A stretch of 64,000 nt of DNA from Enterobacter sp. Cy-643 (GTDB taxonomy: Bacteria; Pseudomonadota; Gammaproteobacteria; Enterobacterales; Enterobacteriaceae), in assembly GCF_011752815.1 (NCBI RefSeq), contig NZ_VWWV01000004.1:62001-126000 (forward strand). Reading direction: 5' to 3'. The notes beneath the pieces are model-generated. The model did not search any database. It saw only the letters and a program-made list of their open reading frames with translations, and was not told the origin of the DNA. Made by a program: the position numbers and the translations under genes. Shown here in pieces: positions 38,650 to 46,796 of this stretch; the first letter of the stretch is position 1, and every line of letters begins with the position of its first letter.

Positions 38650-39543
38650 TCAGGTAAACCGCGCCACGGCCCATTCAATAAATACCCGCAGCCTGGCGCT
38701 AAGGTGGCGGTTGGAAGGATAAACCAGGTACATCTGTTCCAGCGGCGGTGGGTAAGCCTCAAGCACGCTGACCAGCCTCCCGCTGTCGAGATACGGCTGG
38801 GCGGCAAAGCGAACGACCTGGGTTAAGGCCGCCCCGGAAAGCGCGATGGCGAGATGGGCGTTGCTTTCGTTGACGCTTATCTGATAGCGGTGCTGCATCT
38901 CGATGGTTTTTCCCCGATCGACAAAGCGCAGCGGAGAGATGCGGTCATTGCGCGCGTGGCGGTAATGCGCCAACGGGTATCCCTGTTCAAGTTCTTCTGG
39001 CCGGGAAGGCGTGCCGTAGCGCTGAAAGTAGTCCGGCGTGGCGCAGGTCACCCAGTCCATAGTAAACAGGCGGCGGGCAATCAGCGTGGAATCAACCAGT
39101 GGGCCGCTGCGTATCACGCAGTCCGCATTGTCGTTGATTAAATCGACCAGTCGGTCGCTGACGCCAAGATCTATGGAGATACCCGGGTAGCGTTCAAGAA
39201 ATTCCGGCAGCGCGGGAATCAGTATCTGGCGAGAGAAAGATCCGCCGACGTCCACGCGCAGCACGCCCTGAGGCTCGGTTTGTGATTCGGTCATGCTGCC
39301 TTCCATCTGCTCCAGGTCGGCCAGCCATTTTACGGTGCGGCGGTAGTAGCATTCGCCCTCTTTGGTAACCGATACGCTGCGGGTTGTGCGCTGAAACAGC
39401 TTGGTCTGCAGGTGGTTTTCAAGATTTTGAATCAGCTTAGTGACGGTCGCTTTCGGCATGCTCAGAGAGTCAGCGGCACGGGTAAACCCGCCGGTTTCCA
39501 CCACCCGATTAAACACCCGAATAGCCAGCAAATGATGATCCAT
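38650..39543 (-). CDS. LysR-family transcriptional regulator
   Basis: Regulator of 297 residues with an N-terminal winged HTH (FTRAADSLSMPKATVTKLIQ) and a LysR substrate-binding domain (LRVDVGGSFSRQILIPAL onward). The start at 39543 (MDHHLLAIRVFNRVVETGG) fits family length; the ATG or GTG at 39555 adds four residues. It is in the same direction as the MFS pump upstream, with a terminator between them. It may regulate that pump, but a target cannot be assigned. Confidence 0.87.
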   Translation of the reverse strand: MDHHLLAIRVFNRVVETGGFTRAADSLSMPKATVTKLIQNLENHLQTKLFQRTTRSVSVTKEGECYYRRTVKWLADLEQMEGSMTESQTEPQGVLRVDVGGSFSRQILIPALPEFLERYPGISIDLGVSDRLVDLINDNADCVIRSGPLVDSTLIARRLFTMDWVTCATPDYFQRYGTPSRPEELEQGYPLAHYRHARNDRISPLRFVDRGKTIEMQHRYQISVNESNAHLAIALSGAALTQVVRFAAQPYLDSGRLVSVLEAYPPPLEQMYLVYPSNRHLSARLRVFIEWAVARFT

Positions 39544-39555
39544 AGCTGTCCTCAA

Positions 39556-39588
39556 CGAAAAACCCTGCCTGCGGCAGGGTTTTGTTTA
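39556..39588 (-). terminator. Terminator of the MFS pump gene
   Basis: AAAACCCTGCC and GGCAGGGTTTT flank a short loop. On the minus strand the stem is followed by a T run, after the stop of the MFS gene and before the LysR gene. Confidence 0.75.
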
Positions 39589-39601
39589 TCCACGTAAACA
39601 A

Positions 39602-40789
39602 TCATCCACATTGTTTAGCGCTAATCATCCGGCTGTGCAAGGAGAGGCCGAAAACCAGCGTAGCCGAGAGCATCAGCGCCCCGCCAAACAGCATGGCGCT
39701 GCTTACGCCATGCCAGTCCACGACTTCACCGCCGATCAGCGCACCTGATGCCAGGGCAATCTGAATCACCGTGACCATCAGCGCCTGGCCTGCTTCCGGC
39801 GCGTCCGGCACCGCTTCAAACATCCAGTTTGTGGCGCAGACCGGCACGGCCCCAAAGGCCAGGCCCCACACCAGCACCATTACCGTTGCGCCCGCAAGGC
39901 CGCTAAGCAGTGGGGAAACGAGCAGGATAATGGCCAGCATCGCCGTCGCCAGAATGAAGGTCCCGCGCAGGCTGCGCTCCGCCAGGCGTTCCCCGATAAA
40001 GGTACCCAGCAGGCCAACTGCGCCGTAGGCCAGCAGCTGGAAAGTGATCGCCGACGGGCTGAGCACAAAGACCTGCTGCAGCAGCGGACGCAGGTAGGTG
40101 TAAGCCGAGAAATGGCCCACAAACAGCAGCACAATGGCGATAAGCCCAATGCGAGCCATCGGCAGACGCAGCGGAGAGATCAAATCCTGAACGGTGAGCG
40201 CCCGGCCAGGCGGAACGGAAGTCAGCAGGCGAAACTGGGCCAGCAGCGTGATGGCGGCTAAACAGGCGCTGGCAAAGAATGCCGTACGCCAGCCGAACAG
40301 GTCGCCGATTAATGCCCCGGCAGGGACGCCGCACACCGCGCCGACGGACACGCCGCTAATGATCAGCGCCACGGCGCGCCCCTGACTCGCTTCCGGCACA
40401 AGGTGACGGCCATAGTTCATCGAGAAGGACCAGAACCCGCCGACGGAGATCCCCAGCAGTACGCGACCCAGCAGCATCATCGGGAAGTTAACGGCCAGGG
40501 CGGACACCAGGTTTGAGACGACCAACAGCAGCGACAGGCCAAGCATCAGCAGGCGGCGGTCGAGGCTGCCGGAAGCCAGGCTCAGCACCGGGGCCGCGAT
40601 GGCGGCAACGATGCCTGGCATGGTCACCATCAGCCCGGCGGTGCCGGTGGAAACATTCAGGGAAGGTGCGATGTTGGTCAGCAAACCGATGGGGAGAAAC
40701 TCGGTGGTAACCATGACAAAGCAGGCCACGGTCAGGGAAAAGACCGCGATCCACGGGGATGTTGCAGGTTTATCTTTATTATTCGACAT
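39602..40789 (-). CDS. MFS efflux transporter, DHA1 family (NepI/AraJ-like)
   Basis: Inner-membrane proton antiporter-type MFS protein of 395 residues with twelve hydrophobic segments. FVMVTTEFLPIGLLTNIAP in TM1, the TM2-3 loop SGSLDRRLLMLGLSLLL and LLGRVLLGISVGGFWSFSM are typical of the NepI/AraJ/SotB group, which exports nucleosides, sugars or drugs. The start at 40789 (MSNNKDKPATSPW) is preferred over 40813. The substrate is unknown. A LysR gene follows and a vapBC pair is divergent. Confidence 0.85.
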   Translation of the reverse strand: MSNNKDKPATSPWIAVFSLTVACFVMVTTEFLPIGLLTNIAPSLNVSTGTAGLMVTMPGIVAAIAAPVLSLASGSLDRRLLMLGLSLLLVVSNLVSALAVNFPMMLLGRVLLGISVGGFWSFSMNYGRHLVPEASQGRAVALIISGVSVGAVCGVPAGALIGDLFGWRTAFFASACLAAITLLAQFRLLTSVPPGRALTVQDLISPLRLPMARIGLIAIVLLFVGHFSAYTYLRPLLQQVFVLSPSAITFQLLAYGAVGLLGTFIGERLAERSLRGTFILATAMLAIILLVSPLLSGLAGATVMVLVWGLAFGAVPVCATNWMFEAVPDAPEAGQALMVTVIQIALASGALIGGEVVDWHGVSSAMLFGGALMLSATLVFGLSLHSRMISAKQCG

Positions 40790-41095
40790 AGTATTGCGCT
40801 TCCGCAGAGACATGCATGAGTGACAGGGATCACAATTTACTCAGTCAACGGCGGTGGATAAATGCAGGATTTATGATTTCACTGTTTCTGTGGGGGAATA
40901 ATCGAGGGATTTTGTCTGGGAGGAACTTAGAGATATTCCAGGAAGTGTGCCAGCGGTTCCATGTTTTGGTGTTGAGTAAAAATGCATCTATTTAACATGG
41001 GAAGTAGGAACTTGAAATTAGTATATCCCATTGACATATCCCGTTGTGAGGGTAGTCTATAATGACGATAAAGTGAACACATCAGGAGGCCGTTG
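40790..41095. promoter_or_regulatory. Divergent gap of MFS pump and vapBC with operator repeats
   Basis: This gap of about 306 bp is without genes. Near vapB an 11-bp direct repeat, ATATCCCATTG at 41023-41033 and ATATCCCGTTG at 41036-41046, overlaps TTGACA at 41031-41036. TATAAT is at 41058-41063 (spacer 21, longer than ideal). The repeat is a candidate VapB/VapC autoregulation site. Confidence 0.55.
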
Positions 41096-41326
41096 ATGGA
41101 AAAAACCACCGTATTTAAAAGTAACCGCAGCCAGGCGGTTCGCCTGCCTAAAGCGGTTGCCTTACCGGAAGATGTGAAACATGTCGATATTGTCGCTATT
41201 GGCAGAACACGGGTGATCACGCCGGCGGGCGAAAGCTGGGATAGCTGGTTCAATGGCGACAGCGTGACGGCTGATTTTATGTCAGACAGGGAACAGCCGG
41301 GCGAACAGCTCAGGGAAGAGTTTTGA
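41096..41326 (+). CDS. vapB: VapB antitoxin
   Basis: Antitoxin of 76 residues. The N-terminus (TTVFKSNRSQAVRLPKAVAL) is the swapped-hairpin AbrB/MazE-type DNA-binding motif of the enterobacterial VapB/MvpA group. The acidic C-terminus (DREQPGEQLREEF) is the toxin-binding tail. AGGAGG at 41084-41089 sets the ATG at 41096. Its stop overlaps the vapC start by one base (TGATG). Confidence 0.92.
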   Translation: MEKTTVFKSNRSQAVRLPKAVALPEDVKHVDIVAIGRTRVITPAGESWDSWFNGDSVTADFMSDREQPGEQLREEF

Positions 41327-41730
41327 TGCTTAAATACATGCTGGATACCAATATTTGTATCTTTACCGTAAAGAATAAGCCGCAGATCGTCCGCGAAGCC
41401 TTTAATCGATATTACGGGCAAATGTGTATTAGCTCGGTTACGTTGATGGAACTTATTTATGGTGCTGAGAAGTCGCTCTATCCAGAAAAAAATCTGGCCG
41501 TTATTGAAGGATTTGCGGCCCGTCTTGAGGTGCTGCCCTACGGCACTGATGCGGCAATACATACCGGGCAGGCTCGGGCTGAACTGGCCAAAAAAGGGAC
41601 ACCGATTGGGCCTTATGACAGCATGATAGCCGGGCATGCTCGATCCCTTGGTCTGGTTGTCGTGACCAATAATCTTCGGGAATTTGAGCATGTACCGGGG
41701 CTAAGGTTGGAAGACTGGACTGTGCAGTAA
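41326..41730 (+). CDS. vapC: VapC toxin, PIN-domain tRNA-fMet endonuclease
   Basis: PIN-domain ribonuclease toxin of 134 residues. The acidic site is complete: D7 in MLDTNICIF, E42 in LMELIYGAEKS, D98 in PYDSMIAGHA, plus the TNNLREFEHVPGL end. It closely matches the Shigella/Salmonella VapC (MvpT) group, which cleaves initiator tRNA in the anticodon loop. All key residues are present, so the toxin is probably active. It is followed immediately by the first 28-bp terminator repeat. Confidence 0.93.
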   Translation: MLKYMLDTNICIFTVKNKPQIVREAFNRYYGQMCISSVTLMELIYGAEKSLYPEKNLAVIEGFAARLEVLPYGTDAAIHTGQARAELAKKGTPIGPYDSMIAGHARSLGLVVVTNNLREFEHVPGLRLEDWTVQ

Positions 41731-41747
41731 CATCGTCTGTATGAACT

Positions 41748-41775
41748 AAAAAACCGACGCTCTCACGTCGGTTTC
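41748..41775. terminator. Terminator repeat, copy 1 (left boundary of AT-rich island)
   Basis: A run of A, CCGACG, a CTCTCA loop, then CGTCGG and TTTC. The 28 bases are identical to 44752-44779 downstream of dppF. After vapC it can end that transcript. The second copy lies at the other edge of an AT-rich accessory segment. Confidence 0.75.
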
Positions 41776-41812
41776 GTGGTAAATGAGAGTACTGAATGTG
41801 CGTAATTGAAAA

Positions 41813-42329
41813 TCAGAGCCAGCCTGGCTGTGCTTGACTATTTATCCTTGCTAATCCATCGGTCGTTCTGACAAAACGCGGCGTTTTTAAATCTTCAGCC
41901 AGCAGGTGAATGAGCTCAAACAGCAAACCGGTAATGTGCTGCTGAGTCTCCACTGAACTTTGCCTGGTCAGCAAAACCACAGTTAAGGCACTGCAATATC
42001 CACGTATCGACTCTGAGTCATCGCAAATCGAGTGGGTATTGTTCTTGAAATAATTATCTTCAACCGTGAGCTGCTGAATAAGGTGATCCGGTAAAGGCGC
42101 TTCGCACGTCCAGCCCCGCCAGAAGGCGGCCACAAAGCGCCATGCAATCGGTGACATCTTTGCTCTCAACCAGCTCATCAACATAGGCCTGGCTGGCTTC
42201 CAGCAGCTCGAACAGATCGTGGGAAGCGCCGAGCGGGGCTTTTATTAACGTCCCTATTGCGGATTCAGTAACTGGTTGAAAGACCAGATTTTCAGTATTA
42301 GCGGTTGTGGTACTATCGGCGTTAACCAT
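41813..42329 (-). pseudogene. Probably frameshifted gene of unknown function
   Basis: A good ribosome site (AGGAG) precedes an ATG at 42329. The first frame runs 89 codons (MVNADSTTTANTENLVFQPV ... AGLDVRSAFTG) and stops at 42060. A second frame continues from about 42110 to 41813 with normal-looking protein (PLPDHLIQQLTVEDNYF ... VRTTDGLARINSQAQPGWL). The simplest reading is one gene of about 165 codons broken by a single-base shift near 42085-42110. A sequencing error or two overlapping genes are alternatives. No family is recognised. Confidence 0.45.
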
Positions 42330-42429
42330 AGCGTTACTCCTAATCAGTTAACGTTTGTGGTTAGCCCTCGTCTGGTACTCTTAATACCTTTCGGGGGCGT
42401 TCTTTTTCAGGAAATCCTGTGCTAGGGTG

Positions 42430-42466
42430 TGTACCTTTCAGGTCAAACCTTAACCTCGAAGGTACA
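42430..42466. promoter_or_regulatory. Inverted repeat upstream of small RHH-like gene
   Basis: TGTACCTT at 42430-42437 and AAGGTACA at 42459-42466 are perfect 8-bp arms around a 21-base centre, ending 9 bp before the ATG of a small DNA-binding-type gene. It could be an autoregulatory operator or an mRNA hairpin. Confidence 0.5.
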
Positions 42467-42475
42467 TACAAATTA

Positions 42476-42661
42476 ATGGTCAAATATGACGAAAAACACC
42501 CTGGAGCGGGTCGAAATCCTGCTTTTCAGATACGGATCGCACCAGAACTGAAAGCGCAGTTTGAAGTTGCAGCGAAAGAGGCCGGAATGAGTCTGGGAAA
42601 CTGGCTGAAAACGCTTGGACGGAAGGAGTTGGAGCAAAATGGAATTGAACCTAAAGGATAG
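42476..42661 (+). CDS. Small Arc/HicB-like ribbon-helix-helix protein
   Basis: Protein of 61 residues whose pattern FQIRIAPELKAQFEVAAKEA then GMSLGNWLKTLGRKEL fits a ribbon-helix-helix unit (short beta strand, two helices) as in Arc- and HicB-type regulators. The start at 42476 is chosen because the upstream inverted repeat ends there and the family starts near the strand; an upstream frame start at 42419 would translate through the repeat. It is 93 bp upstream of the pentapeptide/channel gene and may control it. There is no toxin partner in the usual position. Confidence 0.6.
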   Translation: MVKYDEKHPGAGRNPAFQIRIAPELKAQFEVAAKEAGMSLGNWLKTLGRKELEQNGIEPKG

Positions 42662-42754
42662 TTTCCACACTCTTAGCTCTGTTATATATTTAAAATCTAA
42701 TTCAAGATATAACACTAAATATTAATTGGAAAAATATATATAGTTTGAGGTTTT

Positions 42755-43612
42755 ATGGACGTTAAAAAAATACAGGATCCATTTTTTTCACTGAAATCGC
42801 CGTTCAATATTTTTTCTTCTGAAGAAGAATTGAGTAAATTACTTCTTAATTCCTCACATATTAAAAATATTCTATATCAGCCAGAGAAGTTGTCTATAAA
42901 ATCTATAGATGGAATAGTTTTTGAGAATGTATCACTGTCAAAAACAACCTTGAGTAATATCACAATAAAAAAATGCAAATTTATTGATTGTCTTTTCATT
43001 GGTTGCGTTTTTGATGATGTCAGATTTCATGATTGTATTTTTGAAAGATGTAATTTTTTTAGAGTTAAATTTAATGCATGCTATGGGCGACCATCTCAGT
43101 TTGAGAATGCAATTAGAGATAAGAAATATGCAAATATAGCAGTTCATCTATTTGATCAATTAAGGTCTCTTTATAGAATTGAATCTCAAAAAAGATATAA
43201 GTCGGAAGCGGAGTATCATTTTAATAAATGGAACTATATTCTTTCTTTCAGTAAAAAACCGCAAAAGAAAGATCTGTTATTTTTTTATGCAAAAAAAATA
43301 GTTGTCAAAACATACGGGATTCTTTTCGGCTATGGCTATAGGCTTCGAAATTTAGTCAGAACTACGCTAGTGGCTATTTTGGGGCTAATGTCTGTTAATT
43401 TTATTTTTGGGGCTCAGTTGTTTGAGTCTGGTGCTATTGATACTTTTGAAAAAACCATATATTTCACACTAACTACTATGTTCACTTTAGGAGCGTCAGG
43501 TTTTGAGAGTCCTACGAATTTAGGCATGTGGTTAATTTTATTAAATATGATATTAGGTATATCACTTTTAACATTTACTGTGAGTGCATTATTTAACAGG
43601 ATTATAAAATAA
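42755..43612 (+). CDS. Pentapeptide-repeat protein fused to two-helix ion-channel domain
   Basis: Protein of 285 residues in very AT-rich DNA. Residues about 50-108 show pentapeptide periodicity with Phe/Leu at the centre and many Cys (SLSKTTLSNITIKKCKFIDC, FDDVRFHDCIFERCNFF), a right-handed beta helix. A helical linker follows. Residues about 202-283 are a 2TM channel unit: TM1 (TTLVAILGLMSVNFIFGA), pore-helix region (IYFTLTTMFTLGASGFESP) and TM2 (MWLILLNMILGISLLTFTVS). The filter TLGASGFES replaces the K+-channel TIGYGD, so selectivity is unclear. GAGG precedes the ATG. The stop overlaps the next ATG (TAATG). It is a possible membrane effector of a two-gene system. Confidence 0.75.
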   Translation: MDVKKIQDPFFSLKSPFNIFSSEEELSKLLLNSSHIKNILYQPEKLSIKSIDGIVFENVSLSKTTLSNITIKKCKFIDCLFIGCVFDDVRFHDCIFERCNFFRVKFNACYGRPSQFENAIRDKKYANIAVHLFDQLRSLYRIESQKRYKSEAEYHFNKWNYILSFSKKPQKKDLLFFYAKKIVVKTYGILFGYGYRLRNLVRTTLVAILGLMSVNFIFGAQLFESGAIDTFEKTIYFTLTTMFTLGASGFESPTNLGMWLILLNMILGISLLTFTVSALFNRIIK

Positions 43613-44415
43613 TGATTGCGGTAGAGTTTGGTAGTAAACATAATGGATTTCCATCTCTCTTATCTGACCGGGATTTACTTATTGTGCACGAGGATTGGAG
43701 TCAGGTTGATAGGGAGATGAACAGATTTAAATTATTGGGTTATGATATATCAATTATGCATAGAAAGAAGATGGGTTTCCTATGCGCATCAGGAAGTCTG
43801 TTTATGAAACATATAATAGATCAAGGGGTTGTGATTTTTGGTGGAGAGGGTGAAATAAATAGGGCAAGAAAGGAATGGACACCAAAATTAAATTACCAAA
43901 CAGAGATAAATGAGAATCTTGAACTGTTAGAACTTCTCGGTTTTCTACCTAAAAACAATTATTCTTCATTGTTTGCAATAGATTTGCTAATTATTAGTAT
44001 AAGGAATATTCTCATTCGTAGATTTGCTGCGGAGGGTATGTATATATTTTCATGGGAACAACTTTTTGATAGTGCTGTAAAATTTAAATGGCTAAGTGAA
44101 AGAGATGTTTCAATATTACTAATCTCAAGAAAAATAAAAAATGCGTATAGGAATAAAATATATTTTAATGTAGGGAGAAGTTTTCTAGATGTTTTGATGT
44201 CTATAGCTAGGAAAGTCATTGGGTTGAATTTTTATTTGGGGTTTTGTAATAACAAGAAAACAATCTTATCTCTTCCGGAAAGATTTGCTGATAGATCTTA
44301 TAAGCAACTTCGATCTATTGAAATTATATGCTCTTATTATGGTTATGGACATAATGTAAATCATTTACATGAGATGGTGGCGTCTCCAAGTTATTTCTGT
44401 AATGCGAAATTGTAG
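43612..44415 (+). CDS. Predicted MNT-type nucleotidyltransferase
   Basis: Protein of 267 residues not assigned to a named family. The N-terminus has a polymerase-beta-like nucleotidyltransferase motif: GS at 7-8, ten residues, then D19-R20-D21 followed by LLIV, which is GS-x10-D-x-D exactly. D45 in LLGYDISIM is placed to be the third carboxylate. The rest is mainly helical with no recognised HEPN Rx4-6H motif. Codon use is strongly AT-rich, as in its partner. The ATG overlaps the stop of the pentapeptide/channel gene by one base, so the two are translated together. It could modify tRNA or protein, or make a nucleotide signal; which is unknown. Confidence 0.6.
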   Translation: MIAVEFGSKHNGFPSLLSDRDLLIVHEDWSQVDREMNRFKLLGYDISIMHRKKMGFLCASGSLFMKHIIDQGVVIFGGEGEINRARKEWTPKLNYQTEINENLELLELLGFLPKNNYSSLFAIDLLIISIRNILIRRFAAEGMYIFSWEQLFDSAVKFKWLSERDVSILLISRKIKNAYRNKIYFNVGRSFLDVLMSIARKVIGLNFYLGFCNNKKTILSLPERFADRSYKQLRSIEIICSYYGYGHNVNHLHEMVASPSYFCNAKL

Positions 44416-44751
44416 AGATGAGTAAGTGGAAGTTTATATAGCATTAAGGTTTCTATGAAAGTAAATATCATAAAGTAAAAGGTATATATCTTAAATTAAT
44501 AAGAGTGCTGTGAATGAAAATTTTTGGACTTACTAATATTCTGTTGCTCTGAGTATGGCTGTTAATGAAAAATATTATAATTCATGGGGTTGAGGTTATG
44601 TTGTTGGAGGTGGATTCAGCAATGGTTACTTGGTTTTGAAATTATTTACTAAATTTTTCAGTGTCAAATAGAAATTGATGTTGTTACATTCTTTGCATTA
44701 AGGTATCAAATCGAGATGGTTTTATTCTCTGAATGGTTTTTATTTAACTTA
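44416..44751. other. AT-rich gap between nucleotidyltransferase gene and dpp terminator
   Basis: There is no intact gene in 336 bp. A short reading frame from ATG 44555 is interrupted by TGA at 44591 and ends at TAG 44669; without the TGA it would encode about 38 residues with a Gly-rich centre. It is probably decayed or chance sequence. Base composition matches the island, not dpp. Confidence 0.4.
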
Positions 44752-44786
44752 AAAAAACCGACGCTCTCACGTCGGTTTCCTTTTTT
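44752..44786. terminator. dppF terminator, copy 2 of the 28-bp terminator repeat
   Basis: A run of A, CCGACG, loop CTCTCA, CGTCGG, TTTC. For the leftward dpp operon the minus strand ends in a T run. The plus-strand side also continues with TTTTTT. Identical to 41748-41775 over 28 bases. Confidence 0.85.
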
Positions 44787-44798
44787 CCTGCTGAGAAA

Positions 44799-45806
44799 TT
44801 AACGCAGTTCCCCGTTCACATCCTGATCGACCGCGAAGCAGGCCACCAGCTGGCCGTTGCCGTAGTCTTTCAGCTGCGGCTGAAGCTGGGTGCATGGCCC
44901 GAAGCGGCGGCTGCAGCGGGCGTTAAAGGCGCAGCCCGGCGGCGGGTTCAGCGGGCTTGGCAGCTCGCCGGTCAGCTTGATGCGTTCGCGACGTTCGTCC
45001 GGGTTCAGGCGCGGCGTGGCGGACAGCAGCGCCTGGGTGTACGGGTGGCGCGGGTTAGAGAAGATCTGCTCTTTGCTGCCTTTCTCCACGCAGCGGCCCA
45101 GGTACATCACCATCACTTCATCGGCAATGTGCTCCACCACCGACAGGTCGTGGGAGATGAACACGTAGGACAGCCCCAGATCCTGCTGCAAATCCATCAT
45201 CAGGTTCAGTACCTGAGCACGAACGGACACGTCCAGCGCGGAGACTGGCTCATCGGCAATCACCACGTCCGGGTCAAGCATCAGGCCGCGGGCGATAGCG
45301 ATACGCTGGCGCTGGCCGCCGGAGAACATGTGCGGATAGCGGTCGTAATGCTCGGTTTTCAGACCGACTTTCGCCATCATCTCCAGCGCTTTTTCACGGC
45401 GCTCGACTTTGCTCAGGCTGGTGTTGATTTGCAGCGGTTCTTCCAGGATCTGCCCCACTTTTTTACGCGGGTTCAGCGAGCCATACGGGTTCTGGAAGAC
45501 GATCTGGATTTTCTGCCGGCGCAGCTTTTCCGCCGAGGCGTCCGGGATCAGCAGATCCTGGCCCTGGTAGTAAAGCTCCCCGCCGGTCGGCACTTCGATC
45601 ATGGTCAGCAGGCGGCCGAGGGTGGATTTCCCGCAGCCGGATTCACCGACGACCGCCAGCGTTTTGCCGCGCTCGAGGGTAAAGCTTACGCCGTCCAGCG
45701 CTTTTACCAGGCGTTCAGGAGCGAAAAAGCCCTTCTTCACCGGGTAATGTTTTTTCAGGTCGATGGCCTGCAACAGCGGTTGCGTGGTGGCCTGTGGGGT
45801 ACTCAT
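44799..45806 (-). CDS. dppF: Dipeptide ABC transporter ATPase DppF
   Basis: Second ATPase of the dipeptide (and haem) importer DppBCDF; 335 residues. Walker [10 protein letters not shown], signature [16 protein letters not shown], Walker [14 protein letters not shown] and the C-terminal oligopeptide/dipeptide extension with the Cys-rich [14 protein letters not shown], which in relatives holds an Fe-S cluster. The start overlaps the dppD stop by 4 bp (ATGA). Last gene of dppABCDF. Confidence 0.96.
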   Translation of the reverse strand: MSTPQATTQPLLQAIDLKKHYPVKKGFFAPERLVKALDGVSFTLERGKTLAVVGESGCGKSTLGRLLTMIEVPTGGELYYQGQDLLIPDASAEKLRRQKIQIVFQNPYGSLNPRKKVGQILEEPLQINTSLSKVERREKALEMMAKVGLKTEHYDRYPHMFSGGQRQRIAIARGLMLDPDVVIADEPVSALDVSVRAQVLNLMMDLQQDLGLSYVFISHDLSVVEHIADEVMVMYLGRCVEKGSKEQIFSNPRHPYTQALLSATPRLNPDERRERIKLTGELPSPLNPPPGCAFNARCSRRFGPCTQLQPQLKDYGNGQLVACFAVDQDVNGELR

Positions 45807-46786
45807 AGGGTTGGCCTCCCGGCATCATCGAGTGGGTAGTGGCATTTGGACTGACGCCCGTCTGCCAGCAGGGTTAACGCAGGCTCTTCGCTGCGGCATT
45901 TGTCGGTCGCATACGGGCAGCGCGGGTTCAGCAGACAGCCGTTCGGGCGGTCGTATTTGCCCGGTACTACGCCCGGCAGCGAGGCCAGACGCGCTTTATC
46001 CTGAGCAAATTCCGGCAGCGCACGGAGCAGAGCCTGGGTGTACGGGTGGCGCGGCGCACGGAAGATATCGTGGGACGAACCTGCTTCCACGACCTGGCCT
46101 GCGTACATCACGATGATTTTATGGGCGGCTTCGGCAACCAGCGCGAGGTCATGGGTGATCAGGATCAGCGCCATGTTCTCTTTTTGCTGCAGCTCCAGCA
46201 GCAGTTCGATGATCTGCGCCTGAATAGTTACGTCGAGCGCGGTGGTTGGCTCATCGGCGATCAGCAGCTTAGGACGGCAGGCGATCGCCATAGCGATCAT
46301 CACGCGCTGGCTCATGCCGCCGGAAAGCTGGTGCGGGTAAACGTCAAGACGTGAAGCCGGGTCAGGAATCCCCACCTGGGTCAGCAGGTCGATTGCGCGC
46401 TGGCGGCGGGTTTTCTTGTTGCCACCCTGGTGCACCTTAATGGCTTCCATAATCTGGAAACCGACGGTGTAGCACGGGTTCAGGCTGGTCATCGGGTCCT
46501 GGAAGATCATCGCCACTTCGGCGCCCACCAGGTTGCGGCGCTCTTTCTCAGAAATGCGCTTCAGGTCCCGGCCGTTGAATTCCAGTTTTTCCGGCATCAC
46601 GCGGCCAGGGAAGTCGATAAGCCCCATAATAGCCAGCGAACTGACGGATTTACCGGAGCCGGACTCGCCCACGATGCCGACAACTTGCCCCTGATCCACG
46701 CTATAGCTAATGCGGTCCACGGCACGGAACGGTGCGTCTTCGTCGCCGAAATGCACCGATAATTTATCTACATTTAATAACGCCAT
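45803..46786 (-). CDS. dppD: Dipeptide ABC transporter ATPase DppD
   Basis: First ATPase of the dipeptide importer; 327 residues as in E. coli. Walker A GESGSGKS, signature [16 protein letters not shown] and Walker [15 protein letters not shown] are present, with the C-terminal Cys region [14 protein letters not shown]. It acts on the cytoplasmic face with DppF under the DppBC permease. Ten bp separate it from dppC. Confidence 0.96.
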   Translation of the reverse strand: MALLNVDKLSVHFGDEDAPFRAVDRISYSVDQGQVVGIVGESGSGKSVSSLAIMGLIDFPGRVMPEKLEFNGRDLKRISEKERRNLVGAEVAMIFQDPMTSLNPCYTVGFQIMEAIKVHQGGNKKTRRQRAIDLLTQVGIPDPASRLDVYPHQLSGGMSQRVMIAMAIACRPKLLIADEPTTALDVTIQAQIIELLLELQQKENMALILITHDLALVAEAAHKIIVMYAGQVVEAGSSHDIFRAPRHPYTQALLRALPEFAQDKARLASLPGVVPGKYDRPNGCLLNPRCPYATDKCRSEEPALTLLADGRQSKCHYPLDDAGRPTL

Positions 46787-46796
46787 CTCGAACCTC

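Noticed and set aside
41031-41063. TTGACA/TATAAT pair read as an ideal sigma-70 promoter for vapBC
   Set aside because: The spacer is 21 bases, too long for an optimal promoter; kept only as part of the operator region.
44555-44671. Short Gly-rich frame interrupted by TGA (possible small bacteriocin-like peptide)
   Set aside because: One stop codon inside, no ribosome site and no partner gene; more likely decayed or chance sequence.
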